Notes under the pieces: model-generated
Databases searched by the model: none
The model's input: only the letters and a program-made list of their open reading frames with translations
Told to the model about the DNA's origin: nothing
Source: Lepiota brunneoincarnata
Lineage: Eukaryota; Basidiomycota; Agaricomycetes; Agaricales; Agaricaceae
Assembly (NCBI GenBank): GCA_023014365.1
Contig: JAEBUN010000045.1
Coordinates: forward strand, 124,001-188,000
DNA length: 64,000 bases
Direction of reading: 5' to 3'
Part shown: positions 47,481 to 57,559 of the stretch, piece by piece
Numbering within the stretch: position 1 is the first letter of the stretch
How the letters are laid out: each line of letters opens with the position of its first letter
Made by a program: the position numbers and the translations under genes

Positions 47481-48200
47481 GACTCTTCCCTGCTTTTTCG
47501 ACACGCGTAACTGAAAAAAGTTCTACCTATGATAGCCCTTTGCAATGTCTGAGGCAAATGTTCAAATGTTCCCTCACTATCTCCGAGATAAGAAGAGCTC
47601 ATGCTAACCTCATCTGACAGGGACATTTTGTCCTTTAGGCCACTGGGATTTGGGCGTTGCCACCTAGGACTTGGCAAACATGTACAGGTAAGCTAACAGA
47701 CTTGTAAGGGGTTGGCTCTAACAACAAGTCAGCAATGGTGAATGTGAGACAATAGTTGGAAACTTCATCAAGCAGGTAGGATATCCTCTAAAGACCATGT
47801 CCATGCCACTAAAATCACGGGCGATGGGGGGATCCAAGTAAGTACATGTACAGTAGCTGCCAAAACCTTTCCAATGTTCTCCAGTTCTCAACTATTCCTT
47901 GAATAGCTCTAGATATACTAAAGCTAGAGACCTCATATTTTAAATATATATACCCCTATATCTTATCTACTAATTGATTTAGTAATGATTCCATAATATC
48001 CCATATTTGGAAGTCAATGAATTAAACAATATTTATAGTGTATTGGAAAGGTTTTGGAACTCTTAATATATAATCACATGATTTTGTTTAATATAATCAA
48101 ATAAATGCAAATAAAATCATGTGACCCTATAGGATAATGTATATATAGAGGTGCTTACTTCCTATACCTAACTCAACCCCCCAACCTACCATACCCTACC

Positions 48201-49516
48201 ATGAGGTCACTTTCTACTACCCAGATCAATCACATTCTCTCTCTCTTGGACAAGGGAATTTCTGCTGCCCAAATCTCTTCTACTATGGGCCTAGGCCTTA
48301 GTACTATATCCAGACTTTGCTCCAAACATCAATCAACACTTGTAAGGGGACTTGCAGTGACACTCCCCCTAATACAAGGTATGTCTAGAGGTCTGCAGTT
48401 TGGTGTCTGGGCTTGACCTCTCTAGCCGATGCCTGATGACTGAGCCTGGCCTTGGCCTTTGGCCACCCCCGTCCCTAAGCCTGATCTAGCAAACAATCAT
48501 ATTAACTAACATTGTTGTGTATTGCTTGTGCATATTATTTCTAGTAGTCTATGTAGTATTGGACTACCTGGTCTGTGTGCACACCTCTATGTATTTAAAT
48601 AGTACAGGTGTCAATTGTGATCAGCACCTGAATATCAACTTGGTTTTGGTGCCCTAAACTCCCCTAACAACACTCTCCAAGTCTGTTGGTGGCTGTCCAT
48701 CCAAGCTTTCCTCCTGTGATACCCACTATGCTGTTCAGGTTACCAAATCACTCCAACACATGACCCAGCAATCTCTTTCTACCAATACCATTTGCAGGGC
48801 ACTCAAAAGAGCTGGAATGAAAGCTGTAGTCAAAGTGAAATGACCTTTTCTTGGCTTAGCTCACCAGCAGGAGAAGATGGAGTAGGCTGAGGCACATGTC
48901 AACTGGACTTTGGAAGACTGGAAGAGGGTAGTTTGGTCAGATGAAACCAAAATCAATCGTTTGGGATCAGATGGAAGGCATTGGGTTTGGAAAAGAGGGT
49001 CAGAGAAGCTGAAAAGTAGGCTGGTAGATGGAACTAGGAAGTTTGGAGGAGGGTCCTATCATGGTCTGGGGCTGCATATTATGGGAAGGAGGGGGAATCC
49101 TATGCAGAATTGAGGGGAAGATGGATGCTAACCTTTATACCAGCATTTTGAAGGATGAACTGCAGGAAAGCCTTAGGTGGTACAAGAAGAAGGTGGGAGA
49201 TATTGTCTTCCAACAAGACAATGATCCCAAGCACAAGAGCCAGATAGCTACAAAGTGGTTTAAAAGGGCTAAAATGGAGGTTATGGTATGGCCCCCACAG
49301 TCTCCTGACCTCAATCCTATTGAACACCTATGGACTTATATCAAAAGGAGGCTGGAGGAGTATGATACTCCTCCTGAAATAATATTGGAGTTGTGGGAGA
49401 GGACAGAGGTGGAGTGGAATAAGATTCCACCTTCAGTGTGTCAGAATTTGATTGAAAGTATGCCTAGAAGGGTTCAGGCTATTTTGGAGGCTAAGGGAGG
49501 CTATACCAAGTACTAA
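48201..49516 (+). pseudogene. Tc1-family DD34E transposase split by a solo LTR
   Basis: ATG 48201 gives a helix-turn-helix (GLGLSTISRLCSKHQ), broken at 48,341 by the LTR. After it, KSVGGCPSKLS aligns with KSLGGYPSKLS of copy B. A stop follows AVVKVK near 48,840. Block one WSDETKINRLGSDG (48,940) is intact. A frameshift near 49,055 leads to the frame 49,028-49,516 with [13 protein letters not shown] and SPDLNPIEHLW, keeping the DD34E spacing, and the end GGYTKY. It is inactive by at least three lesions. Confidence 0.9.
48341..48669 (+). mobile_element. Solo LTR within Tc1 element D
   Basis: A 329-bp insert starting TGTAAGGGGA and ending TCCCCTAACA (9 of 10 bases inverted), flanked by ACACT at 48,336-48,340 and 48,670-48,674. 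TG...CA ends and a 5-bp duplication define an LTR. An ATTTAAAT box lies at about 48,593. No internal retroelement sequence remains, so the element was lost by LTR recombination. Family unknown; not similar to the LTRs at 42 and 58 kb. Confidence 0.92.
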
Positions 49517-49757
49517 ATACCCAGAATTGTATATTTTGTTTACTGAGTTCCAACCCTTTCCAATGCACTATAAATATTGTTTAATTCATTGACTTCCAAA
49601 TATGGGATATTATGTAATCATTACTAAATTAATTAGTAGATAGGATATAGGGGTATATATATTTAAAATATGAGGTCTCTAGCTTTAGTATATCTAGAGC
49701 TATTCAAAGAATAGTTGAGAACCAGAGAACATTGGAAAGGTTTTGGCAGCTACTGTA

Positions 49758-50405
49758 GTCTGGATCGCGAAGGGGACAAACTGATTTATGTGAGTTCTCC
49801 CAACTGTCCAGCAGTGCCCATACCACCCTCCTTGCAGCCAAGCACCAATTCTTCTCCTCCCTCAGCAGACTCCAGATGTATGAAGCAAGACATACCCCTA
49901 GGGGTCTTTTCCTGCTTTGGGTCCTCAGCTTTGAGTATGTACATATTTGACTTGACTCTGAACCATTGTCCATGCTTTCCTCATCTGTATGTCCTGGAGT
50001 ATGAAATCTCATGAACTTGTCCTTCATGCTATTCTTTAGATGAGTTTAGTTCCCATCATCTGAGAAAAGTGGGAGATCAGAGAATTTGGCAATGAAGTGG
50101 TGGAGGGGAAGAGGCCAGGCTGCATGGAATGGGAAGGGGCCAACACAATTTATTACCTCAAGTATGTGCTCCATGACTGACCACATGGCTACCTGGAGCA
50201 AGAAGCTCTATCACATATATCAAGAATCTATTCCTATGTTGACATCCAATGATAATCCTACTCATATTTATTTTTCATGGCCTATTTTGATTACATTTGT
50301 TCACACAACTTCCCCCAATGGTGGTATTATGAGGTCAAGGAATTGTGCCCCAGCAAGAATCAAACACAATCAAATCCCAGTTGCCCTTATGCCTAGATGA
50401 TGCAG
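49758..50405. other. AT-rich island right of Tc1 D
   Basis: No gene supported. Composition is like the transposon nest at the left of the window, and together with 47,690-47,848 it is probably the remnant of an older element into which Tc1 D jumped. The minus-strand frame 50,027-49,704 has no recognisable domain. Confidence 0.35.
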
Positions 50406-50594
50406 GTTGGTAAAAACTATGCAAGGACCTTCTCCCACTTGCAGATGGAGCAGAGCCAGAACCATTGCCTCACTTCATAGAGTCAGGACTCATAAGGTTA
50501 GGAGGTACAGATGCACAGTGTACATTTACATATTCATTACATGTTACTGGTGGGAGATCAAAAGGAAAAAATCAGCCCAGATGTTGAAATATCA

Positions 50595-51946
50595 TCACCT
50601 CTTCTGCTTCCGCTTCTGCTTTTTACCATGACTCTTGGGTGCCATGAGTGACAATAAATCAAACATCTCCCCAGATGGCATCATCCAAGAGGTCATAATA
50701 TTCTGTCGATTATCGAGGAAAATGCTGGGGTGATCCACCACATATTCAGTAATGGAATCTTCAAGAAACTGGACGGTTGCAGGTTCTTCTCCCTTCCACC
50801 GTGAGACATGGGTAAGCTGGGTGAAAAGCGCTAGCGTCTCAACGTCACTTGATGGAAAGTCTAGGCTAACCACTCGCAAACCAACCTCTGCCACGAAAGG
50901 TGGGAGTCGCCAAGTTAACGGACACATATTATGCAATGGAGAAGCCACGACAAGGTCCACTCGTCGCAACTGAGGGCTGTTGCGGAGAAGCCACCGTAGG
51001 ACATCATCCCTTATCCACGCGAGATGATCGAGGTTGAGCTGAATGCTCGTAAGCGTTGCTTTAGATCGCGTTATCAGGTCAGTGATGTCGGGGAGCAGGT
51101 ACGGCCATTCAGACCGAGGGGTTATGGTTAACCTCTTCAGGGAGGGCAAGGGCCCTAAAAAATTCGGGTTGCAATGTGGAGGACAGTGGATGCAGTTGTG
51201 CTCCAGCGATGGGACAAGGACAGGGTAGTCTTTTGGTACTGTCCAACGGTTGTATTGTGATTCATGGCTACGAGGTTTGGATGTGACTTGAGGAAGGAGT
51301 AAAAATCGTCCTCTTGGGGTAGATATCCGGAAGCATTCAGCCAGGTAATCACTTTCAATTTGGGTGATATCGCGTCCAAGAGCCTGGGATCCATCTTATG
51401 CTCAGCGAAATTGAGGATCGTCTTTACCGTCAGTACTTCAAGATTTGGAAGCTGTTTAACAATTTCCACAAGGACTTTCAGGACCCGGCTGGGCCGCATC
51501 TGGTAGTCCTTGAAATTAATATCCAAGCGTTTGGTATACAAGCCAACAGTATTGAGCTTCGTCCCGTTCGCCCACTTGGGTGGACGGCATAAGATGTTGA
51601 GGAGTGATGTGAGGTGCTTCTGGCGGCAGATGGTGATCCACTCGTATGCGAAAGGGGCCTGAAGGATATACCAGGTCTTGCAAACAAATCCAAGGGCCCG
51701 ACCCCTGCGCAATCCCCGAGGTTATGGTATAAGCCTCTCCTACCTAATCAAGTACGGGGCACTTACCCCCAATTCCTCAAGATGTGTATCCTTGACTTCT
51801 AGCGATGCCGAGCTGCGCCATTTGTCACAAGCCAGGTCTCCAGGCTGGATTTCATACGGAGTTGCCAAGTAACGAAAAATCATACTCATGAGTTCGTTGG
51901 GGAGTTTGGTAAAGCCGTGGGGAGGTTGACTTGTGCTGGAAGACAT
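50595..51946 (-). pseudogene. F-box protein B, frameshifted
   Basis: ATG 51946 (MSSSTSQPPHG) leads to the F-box FTKLPNELMSMIFRYLATP. After an intron (about 51,780-51,715) come GRALGFVCKTWYILQAPFAYE and LNTVGLYTKRLDINFKDYQM, which are in frame here though broken in copy A. Seven bases are missing after LVAMN (about 51,262) relative to copy A, which ends this frame at 51,155. The C-terminal part 51,149-50,595 is open (RSKATLTSIQLNLDHL, SRWKGEEPATVQ, KKQKRKQKR). The two copies are thus damaged at different sites. Confidence 0.78.
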
Positions 51947-51949
51947 AGT

Positions 51950-52450
51950 ACAAGGTAAAGGAATGTGTTGAGACATTGGAACTTGGGCGGATGTGTCGAT
52001 GCATCATCACGTGCAGCGTAGGATATCTTGTGCAGCTGGGACTAACATTTATAAATATGACCCCTTTATCCTCTTCTGAACCCCCGCCATCACAAAGTCA
52101 TCCAGACTCAGGTTTAACGGAGACCAGGAAAAAAGAGGGAGTTCAAACACAGGGGTCCGGTTCACTTCTACCACGAAATGCCACGAAATTCCCGGTTGTC
52201 GTTCCTTGACGTCGACGTGTTAACAGGACACTATTGCTGCGAGGCTTGCGACAAGTCTACTTGGGCATGTTCTCTTCCTCAAGAATCAAATCCCCCTGTC
52301 TGTACTTTTCACCCCTCACACGGCTGTCATCTTGTGGTGCTAACACGATCCCAGTCCTGTTCCCCAACTTGCGAGAATGCGCACTAATGGAAAGGCCGGT
52401 CGAAACCTCCTTAATTCGCCAAAAATATAAAACTAACCCTCATTGATTAG
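51950..52450. promoter_or_regulatory. Shared divergent promoter, second copy
   Basis: Inverted copy of 28,621-29,068, between F-box B and gene X copy 2. Promoter role is inferred from position. Confidence 0.45.
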
Positions 52451-52459
52451 AGCAGCGCA

Positions 52460-53418
52460 AAGGTAGAAAAACTCAAGTCTGAGCTCTTGTCTTCTTACGA
52501 CGTGCTATCATCTCACCTCGCCACGACATTCACTGCCCTTTCAACCGCCTTTGCGAAGAGCACCTCAGCAGAACCTCGAACCACTAGTCGTGCTTACCTA
52601 GCGATTCTTTTGGGACCCTAGCATGGGAACTGCCAAGACGAAGGTGATTTACGGGGTGGATAGCTTGGCGACGCGTATCTGGGGTCAAAGGGACTGCGAT
52701 GAACGTGAAGATGATGCAAACAGTGGAGACGAACTTCCAAATGAGAGCGAAGGCGAGGATGAGTCCGAGGAAGGTGGCTCCGAGACATCAGAATCAAGTG
52801 GAGACTGACGGCAATGAAGACGATGACGAACACAACGATCCCGATGAGGAGGGAGAGCCGGAAGTATTGGAAGCAGAACAGGAGAGCGAAGAGGATGTTG
52901 AAGGGGACAATCATCGTCACAGTTGCCCTATGCCCTTAACTCTGCCCCGTGAGTCTTACGCCGACGAAGAGCGATTCCTGCAAACTGCTGAGCGTCTACT
53001 ATCACGTACTCTCGCCTCCGCTGATGCTGAGGGCCAGGGAATTCAAAATGAAATGTGTATGCCTGCCACGTTCCCCAACCTGCACCACGTCCATATCTCA
53101 CATGTGCTCCATCTAGCCCCGACACAAACACATATTCTGATACGTGCACCGAGACGCTTCATCCACCCAGCCTGGGTGCCAAGGCAAAACCTGACCAAGC
53201 AGATGGAACTAACACTATCCGAATTCCTGAACGAATCGAGGCCATCTGATAACAAACGATCCCCAGCGAAGAAGAAGCATGTTGAGGGTGTATGGGTGAC
53301 AGGAAGAGCTGGGGTCAAAGGCCCAATATCTCAACATGAACCAACAACAATCACCGAACAGGACGAGATGATATGGTGGAGCTGGGATGGGAAGCTAGTC
53401 GGGTTTTCTGACTGGTGA
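52460..53418 (+). CDS. Acidic-protein gene X, copy 2
   Basis: A reading from about 52,460 gives KVEKLKSELLSSYDVLSSHL and ALSTAFAK. KVIYGVDSLATRIWGQRDC follows, then a long acidic run (DEREDDANSGDELPNE, EDESEEGG) that must change frame near 52,805 to continue into GNEDDDEHNDPDEEG. The final 200 residues are neutral to basic (LPRESYADEERFLQTAERLL; RSPAKKKHVEG; MIWWSWDGKLVGFSDW). The start is uncertain. The competing frame from 52,699 gives an implausibly basic N-terminus, so a 1-nt lesion is likely. No family recognised. It is head to head with F-box B. Confidence 0.5.
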
Positions 53419-54140
53419 TGAATATCTCTTTGTTTTGCTATCTCGGATTATCGACCTTAGTTGGTGTCGTTGCGTACCCAGATCCAAATGACGCACAGTG
53501 TCGTTTAAGGATACCAGTGTATTGTAGCGTGTTTATGATGTGAGAACCTCAATCGCTGCGATATATGGCTAACGTTGTAAGTGGGTTATGCTGAGGCACA
53601 TTACCTGAGTCAGCTCGTGACGGGGAAAGTCGGGAGGATTCTTCTCAAACGTATTACAATTTGGGCGATACTAACCCAGAAAATGAAGAAAAAAGACAAA
53701 ACACGGAATACACGAGTCTTATCACCACTTAATACTTATAATGGTGATCAAAATCGCCTGGCCAAGCAACTTCCATGCGGTCATCCACCACGAACATCAA
53801 TCCGCGTGAAATAGAACGAACAAAACAAAGACCAAGGAACTATATAGATTCAGTAACATCTATGAAACGAGTGTGGTGGTCGCCACCAACCCAGCTTGAG
53901 CTGGCAGCGAGGAATGTCTACCCCGGGTTCCCACAGATTCCCCCACTATTCCCCCTCCCTAACTTGATCTCCATTCAAAAATGGCGGAGCAAACGCAGGG
54001 CCCTCCCCCCCACGGGCGACGGCAGCCACGCTGCACGACAACAAACAACACCCCCACTAACTACACAAGTCTGTGAAGCGCACCCCGTATCCAGATTCCG
54101 GAACACCGAACCATGGCTCAGTGGGGCTGACCCATGCCAC
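53419..54140. other. No convincing gene
   Basis: The plus-strand frame 53,775-54,155 (126 codons) has low-complexity Pro-rich content and no support. Unassigned. Confidence 0.3.
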
Positions 54141-54146
54141 CTGGTA

Positions 54147-54609
54147 AGATCATGACAGGAGCTCAACAGCTCGGGCCTGGAAAGTCGGGATGGACGGTGG
54201 AGGCATTGCATAATGACTAACCCGGATATCCTTGCCTACAACCGAAGCAATCGGAGGGGCTTCAAGAGTTAAGGGATCGGGGGCTAATTCCAGAATATCA
54301 ATACCAACTGGCTCAGCCTCGACGAAGCCCGGGGAAGAAATTTGACAGGGATGACGCGATGCTCCTCCTGCCAGATGAGTCGCCTACGCATAGTTGAGGG
54401 GTCGCCATTGATCTGATATCGACCAATATCAGACGGAACACTACTGTTCTGATCTCTCTCGCTCCGCATGCATCATGCCAGTCTGTAATAGCTGTCTTCG
54501 TAGCAAGAATCTGGGTCTCGGATAGAACATGAGGCTCCAAAGACGAGGAGTAATTCAGGGAGAAAGTGGCGAACAGAATGGTGGAGAAGATGATGAAGTT
54601 GCTCTTCAT
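54147..54609 (-). CDS. Putative small secreted protein
   Basis: ATG near 54,609 gives a signal peptide (MKSNFIIFSTILFATFSLNYS), then LEPHVLSETQILATKTAI and DACGARE. A different frame farther on reads VEAEPVGIDILELAPDPL, then PPIASVVGKDIRVSHYAMPPP and stops near 54,147. At least one intron is needed to join them, but its borders are uncertain. No family recognised. The 110 bp just upstream (54,610-54,720) resembles 60,010-60,130. Confidence 0.4.
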
Positions 54610-54731
54610 GTACGAGTAGATGTGTAATTTTACAAGGCAAAAGGGAGGAACCTGTCTGCCGGAACTGCTAAAAGCTTGCACAGCGTGACATCTACAGGGC
54701 TACTGCAATCATTGGTCAGCTATGCAGCCAA

Positions 54732-57215
54732 CTACAATGATCTCGTCAATATGTGATCTCCTCCCGTCAGCTCAACACTCGCCCCAACTCTCGTAGTTCT
54801 GTCCACCGTCATCTGCCCAGATCCAGGCAACGTAACTATCCCAGACGTTCCCCCCGGAGTCGAGATCCTGACCGTCAAGACACCCCTCTCAATACTCCAC
54901 TTCACCCCAAACCAACCAAGACCTGTCTCGAAGCCGCCTTCAGCAGATCGCAACCCACTCAAAACAGGAGTTATTGTCCACGTTCGTCCTTGAGGTGAGG
55001 TAAGACCGAGGCCCAAGACGTGGAATGTCAGCGCAGGTGTTGGACCTGTAGCCCAGCCGTGACTGTGGCTCGTATACGAATGGTCAAAGTCGTAGCCCGC
55101 AGCCGATCGATAGCTTAAAGAGATCATTTAGCCAAAGAGAAAATCACTCGAACACCAACATACCCTAGCGAGCCATTGGCCGTAAACCCTTCTAGTAACG
55201 TGGATTGAACGGACAAGTTGGTGTACAACATATATCCCCACTAGCATGCAAATTAGTCGCACCTCCTCGAAGCACGAAGTCCGCTCACCTCTGCAAATAT
55301 GAAAGACTTCTGGTGAGCATGTGGTCACAGCTTCTTAGAATAGTGTAGCACCCACCTCTGTGAAGCAAGTCAAGCGCCCTCTCACCTTCTCCCGCGATGA
55401 AATGGGCTTGCACCTTTGTTCGGGATGGGATTAGAATCGCTCACTCCACTCGAAGACGACCCTACCTCGAAACCGCCCACGAAAGGAATGATCGTATCGT
55501 TGAGCTCGGGACTCAATGGGCCTATATCCGTCCAGAATTGGGTTAGGCCTTTGCTTATCGCCCCGTTCTGCTCCCTCGTTTGTGTCATATTAAACAGAAC
55601 AGCAACGGAGTTCCCATCTTGGGGATGCATGGTAGAAACCTCATTGTCAGCGGTACATCCTAGCCTCGCTGTCCCACAACAGATTATTGAATGCCTCCTT
55701 CAAGGCTGTCGCAGTTCGTTGCATATGCCTTGGACAAATCCAGATCCCCGAGCTCGCAGGCCAGCTCTGATGCCGTCACGAGAGCCTGCATTGTGAGATC
55801 AGAGTCTACCTCAAACTGCCCGCAAATGGGAGACCTACACGATAAAGCAACACATTGGCTGCGGAATTGTGGCCCTCTCCTCCGTCGCGACCCCAATCGT
55901 TGGAAAAGGCTCGTGGGACATTCATCAGTCCAGTCTCATCGACCTGGCTCTCTAAAAATGTGAGAGCTCTTGTATAATTAGCCCATACGGTCTTGACAAA
56001 ATCTAAGTCGCCAGTATACAGCCAAATGCTATGGGTCCCGATCAGTGACCAGGCGATATAAGTATCACTGCCCATCGCGTTAATAGGAGGACCGGAATAT
56101 TGGAGTGAGCCTGTCTCAGGGTCCTGCGTGGAGAACATGACAAGTAAAGAGTTCTTGCTTGGCAAAAGATCGTTTAGCGCGACCAACTCCGTATGGGTTG
56201 AGATTCCCATATCGCCTTGTGAAGCTCATCATACCCCAGCTACATGCAACCAGACAATACCACGAACCTGGCCAGATGTTTCTGAAGAAATTTCGTCACT
56301 CTCTCAAAGCATTTAAGAATAGGGACAACAGCACCGATCACGTTTCGCTCCATCAACCAGGATAGGCCCTTCGACGGGTCCTCCACTTGCATTGTTAACC
56401 CAACCTGTCATCAACATTAATTATCTTTTTCGCGGTCTGGACATTTAGTACTTGCCGCGTGGGCTCGGACAAGGTTGCTGTCGGGCTTGGTGCGAGTCAA
56501 TCGTATTCGTTTGAACTGTGTACGCTCCCGCATACCACAATTTCGTCAAAAAGTCTGGGTCGTGGAAATTAGGGTCGTGGGTAGAGAAATATCCAGTATA
56601 TGCCCGCAGATCCCTCCAATGGGGCATGAAGGTATTCTGCACACCAATGTCTGCAATACTGACAGGCGCGTCGGAATTAGTGACAATTGTCATGAAGCGG
56701 AAACCACCGCGTTGCTGTCCAATGGTCTGCATGAATCTACCATGCTGGAGCAAAGTGGGAAGGGATTGAACTCCGTCACCATCCATCGTGAACACAGAGT
56801 GGCATGAATCGTCCGAGTTAATTGGACTGATAAATTCAGCGGACTCGGTGAAAGACAAGGACAACCGCGATCCCGGTCTTGATTGAACAACTGTCAAAAA
56901 GACACGACCGCCGACCTGAAGGGAGGTCAACGACTGGATCACCTTTGTCTGCCATCGTTAACCTGCCTCTTCATCAAAATCTAACACGACAAAAGTTCCA
57001 TTTCTGGATAAAGTAGCTACCTGCCGTTGGGGAGTTGACGAGGCCTCTTGCGTTCTCTACATTACCCTGTATTGAAGTGAATGCTCCTTGGGCGACTCGT
57101 CCTAGCTTTCAGGGGCGAAATTAAACTTGTCCCAAGGTCCATGGGGCGCTAAACCCCATGTTCCCAGCGTAGCTAGCCACAACGTTGCAAATAGGCGGGT
57201 GAGTAAGATGAACAT
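54732..57215 (-). CDS. Secreted alpha-L-rhamnosidase, family GH78
   Basis: ATG 57215 opens a signal peptide (MFILLTRLFATLWLATLGTWG), then APHGPWDKFNFAPES. Multiple exons follow. The catalytic region reads LVDGAKRDRNIWPGDMG across a 14-nt exon (56,268-56,281), then ISTHTELVALND and, near 55,870, NDWGRDGGEGHNSAAN with the acidic residues expected in the (alpha/alpha)6 barrel. A C-terminal beta-sandwich region (HSYTSHSHGWATGPTPAL; WTITPVLSGLRSAEGGFETGLGWFGVKW) ends at 54,732. The enzyme releases L-rhamnose from pectin (rhamnogalacturonan) or plant glycosides. The gene looks intact by eye. Family assignment rests on motifs remembered, not on a search. Confidence 0.8.
56268..56281 (-). other. 14-nt micro-exon in the GH78 gene
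   Basis: On the minus strand AAACATCTGGCCAG lies between a 53-nt intron ending TTCTTCAG and a 52-nt intron starting GTTCGT and ending CACAAG. Only this splicing joins KRDR to NIWPGDMG. The 3' site of the second intron is AAG rather than the common CAG or TAG. Confidence 0.7.
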
Positions 57216-57559
57216 CTTCCTCTGTTTCTCATCTATGGTAGGCTTGGAGCTATATATCTGTCTCGAAGGGACCCACACCTGACGCAAGACTTCCCGAAGA
57301 CTGCTGACTATACTACATTGTATCACATGAGCGAACATTCTCCATATGTTTTAATTAGACCTCTTCTCAGTACTGGGGCACAGGGGTCGGGTCCTTTTGA
57401 GCGATGCTTTTCTGGCAGCTTCTACGCGTCGAAGGGAACGTGAACGATAGAAGTTGAGCGATTGGATGGTGAATGTATGTGAAGGGTCGCGCCCAAACCT
57501 ATGCTTTTCCACAAAGCACGGCTACGACAGATCATCAGGAAGCAATGACCTCACCACAT

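Larger units (their letters stand above)
47851..49755 (+). mobile_element. Tc1-type DNA transposon D, carrying a solo LTR
   Basis: Ends CAGTAGCTGCCAAAACC... and its inverse, with TA at 47,849-47,850 and 49,756-49,757. The arms are about 210 bp and nearly identical. Each has an inverted inner copy of its tip: TATTGGAAAGGTTTTGGAAC near 48,040 and its partner near 49,547. Removal of the 329-bp LTR and one copy of its duplication leaves about 1,571 bp, the size of elements A and B. It lies in an AT-rich island (about 47,690-50,405). Confidence 0.93.

Noticed and set aside
49704..50027. 107-codon frame right of Tc1 D
   Set aside because: Lies in AT-rich transposon-like DNA, with no recognised domain or partner exon, and partly covers the Tc1 arm.
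52699..52805. Start of gene X copy 2 at the MNVKMM frame
   Set aside because: This frame is strongly basic across a tract that in another frame is a smooth acidic run continuing downstream; it is more likely a shadow.
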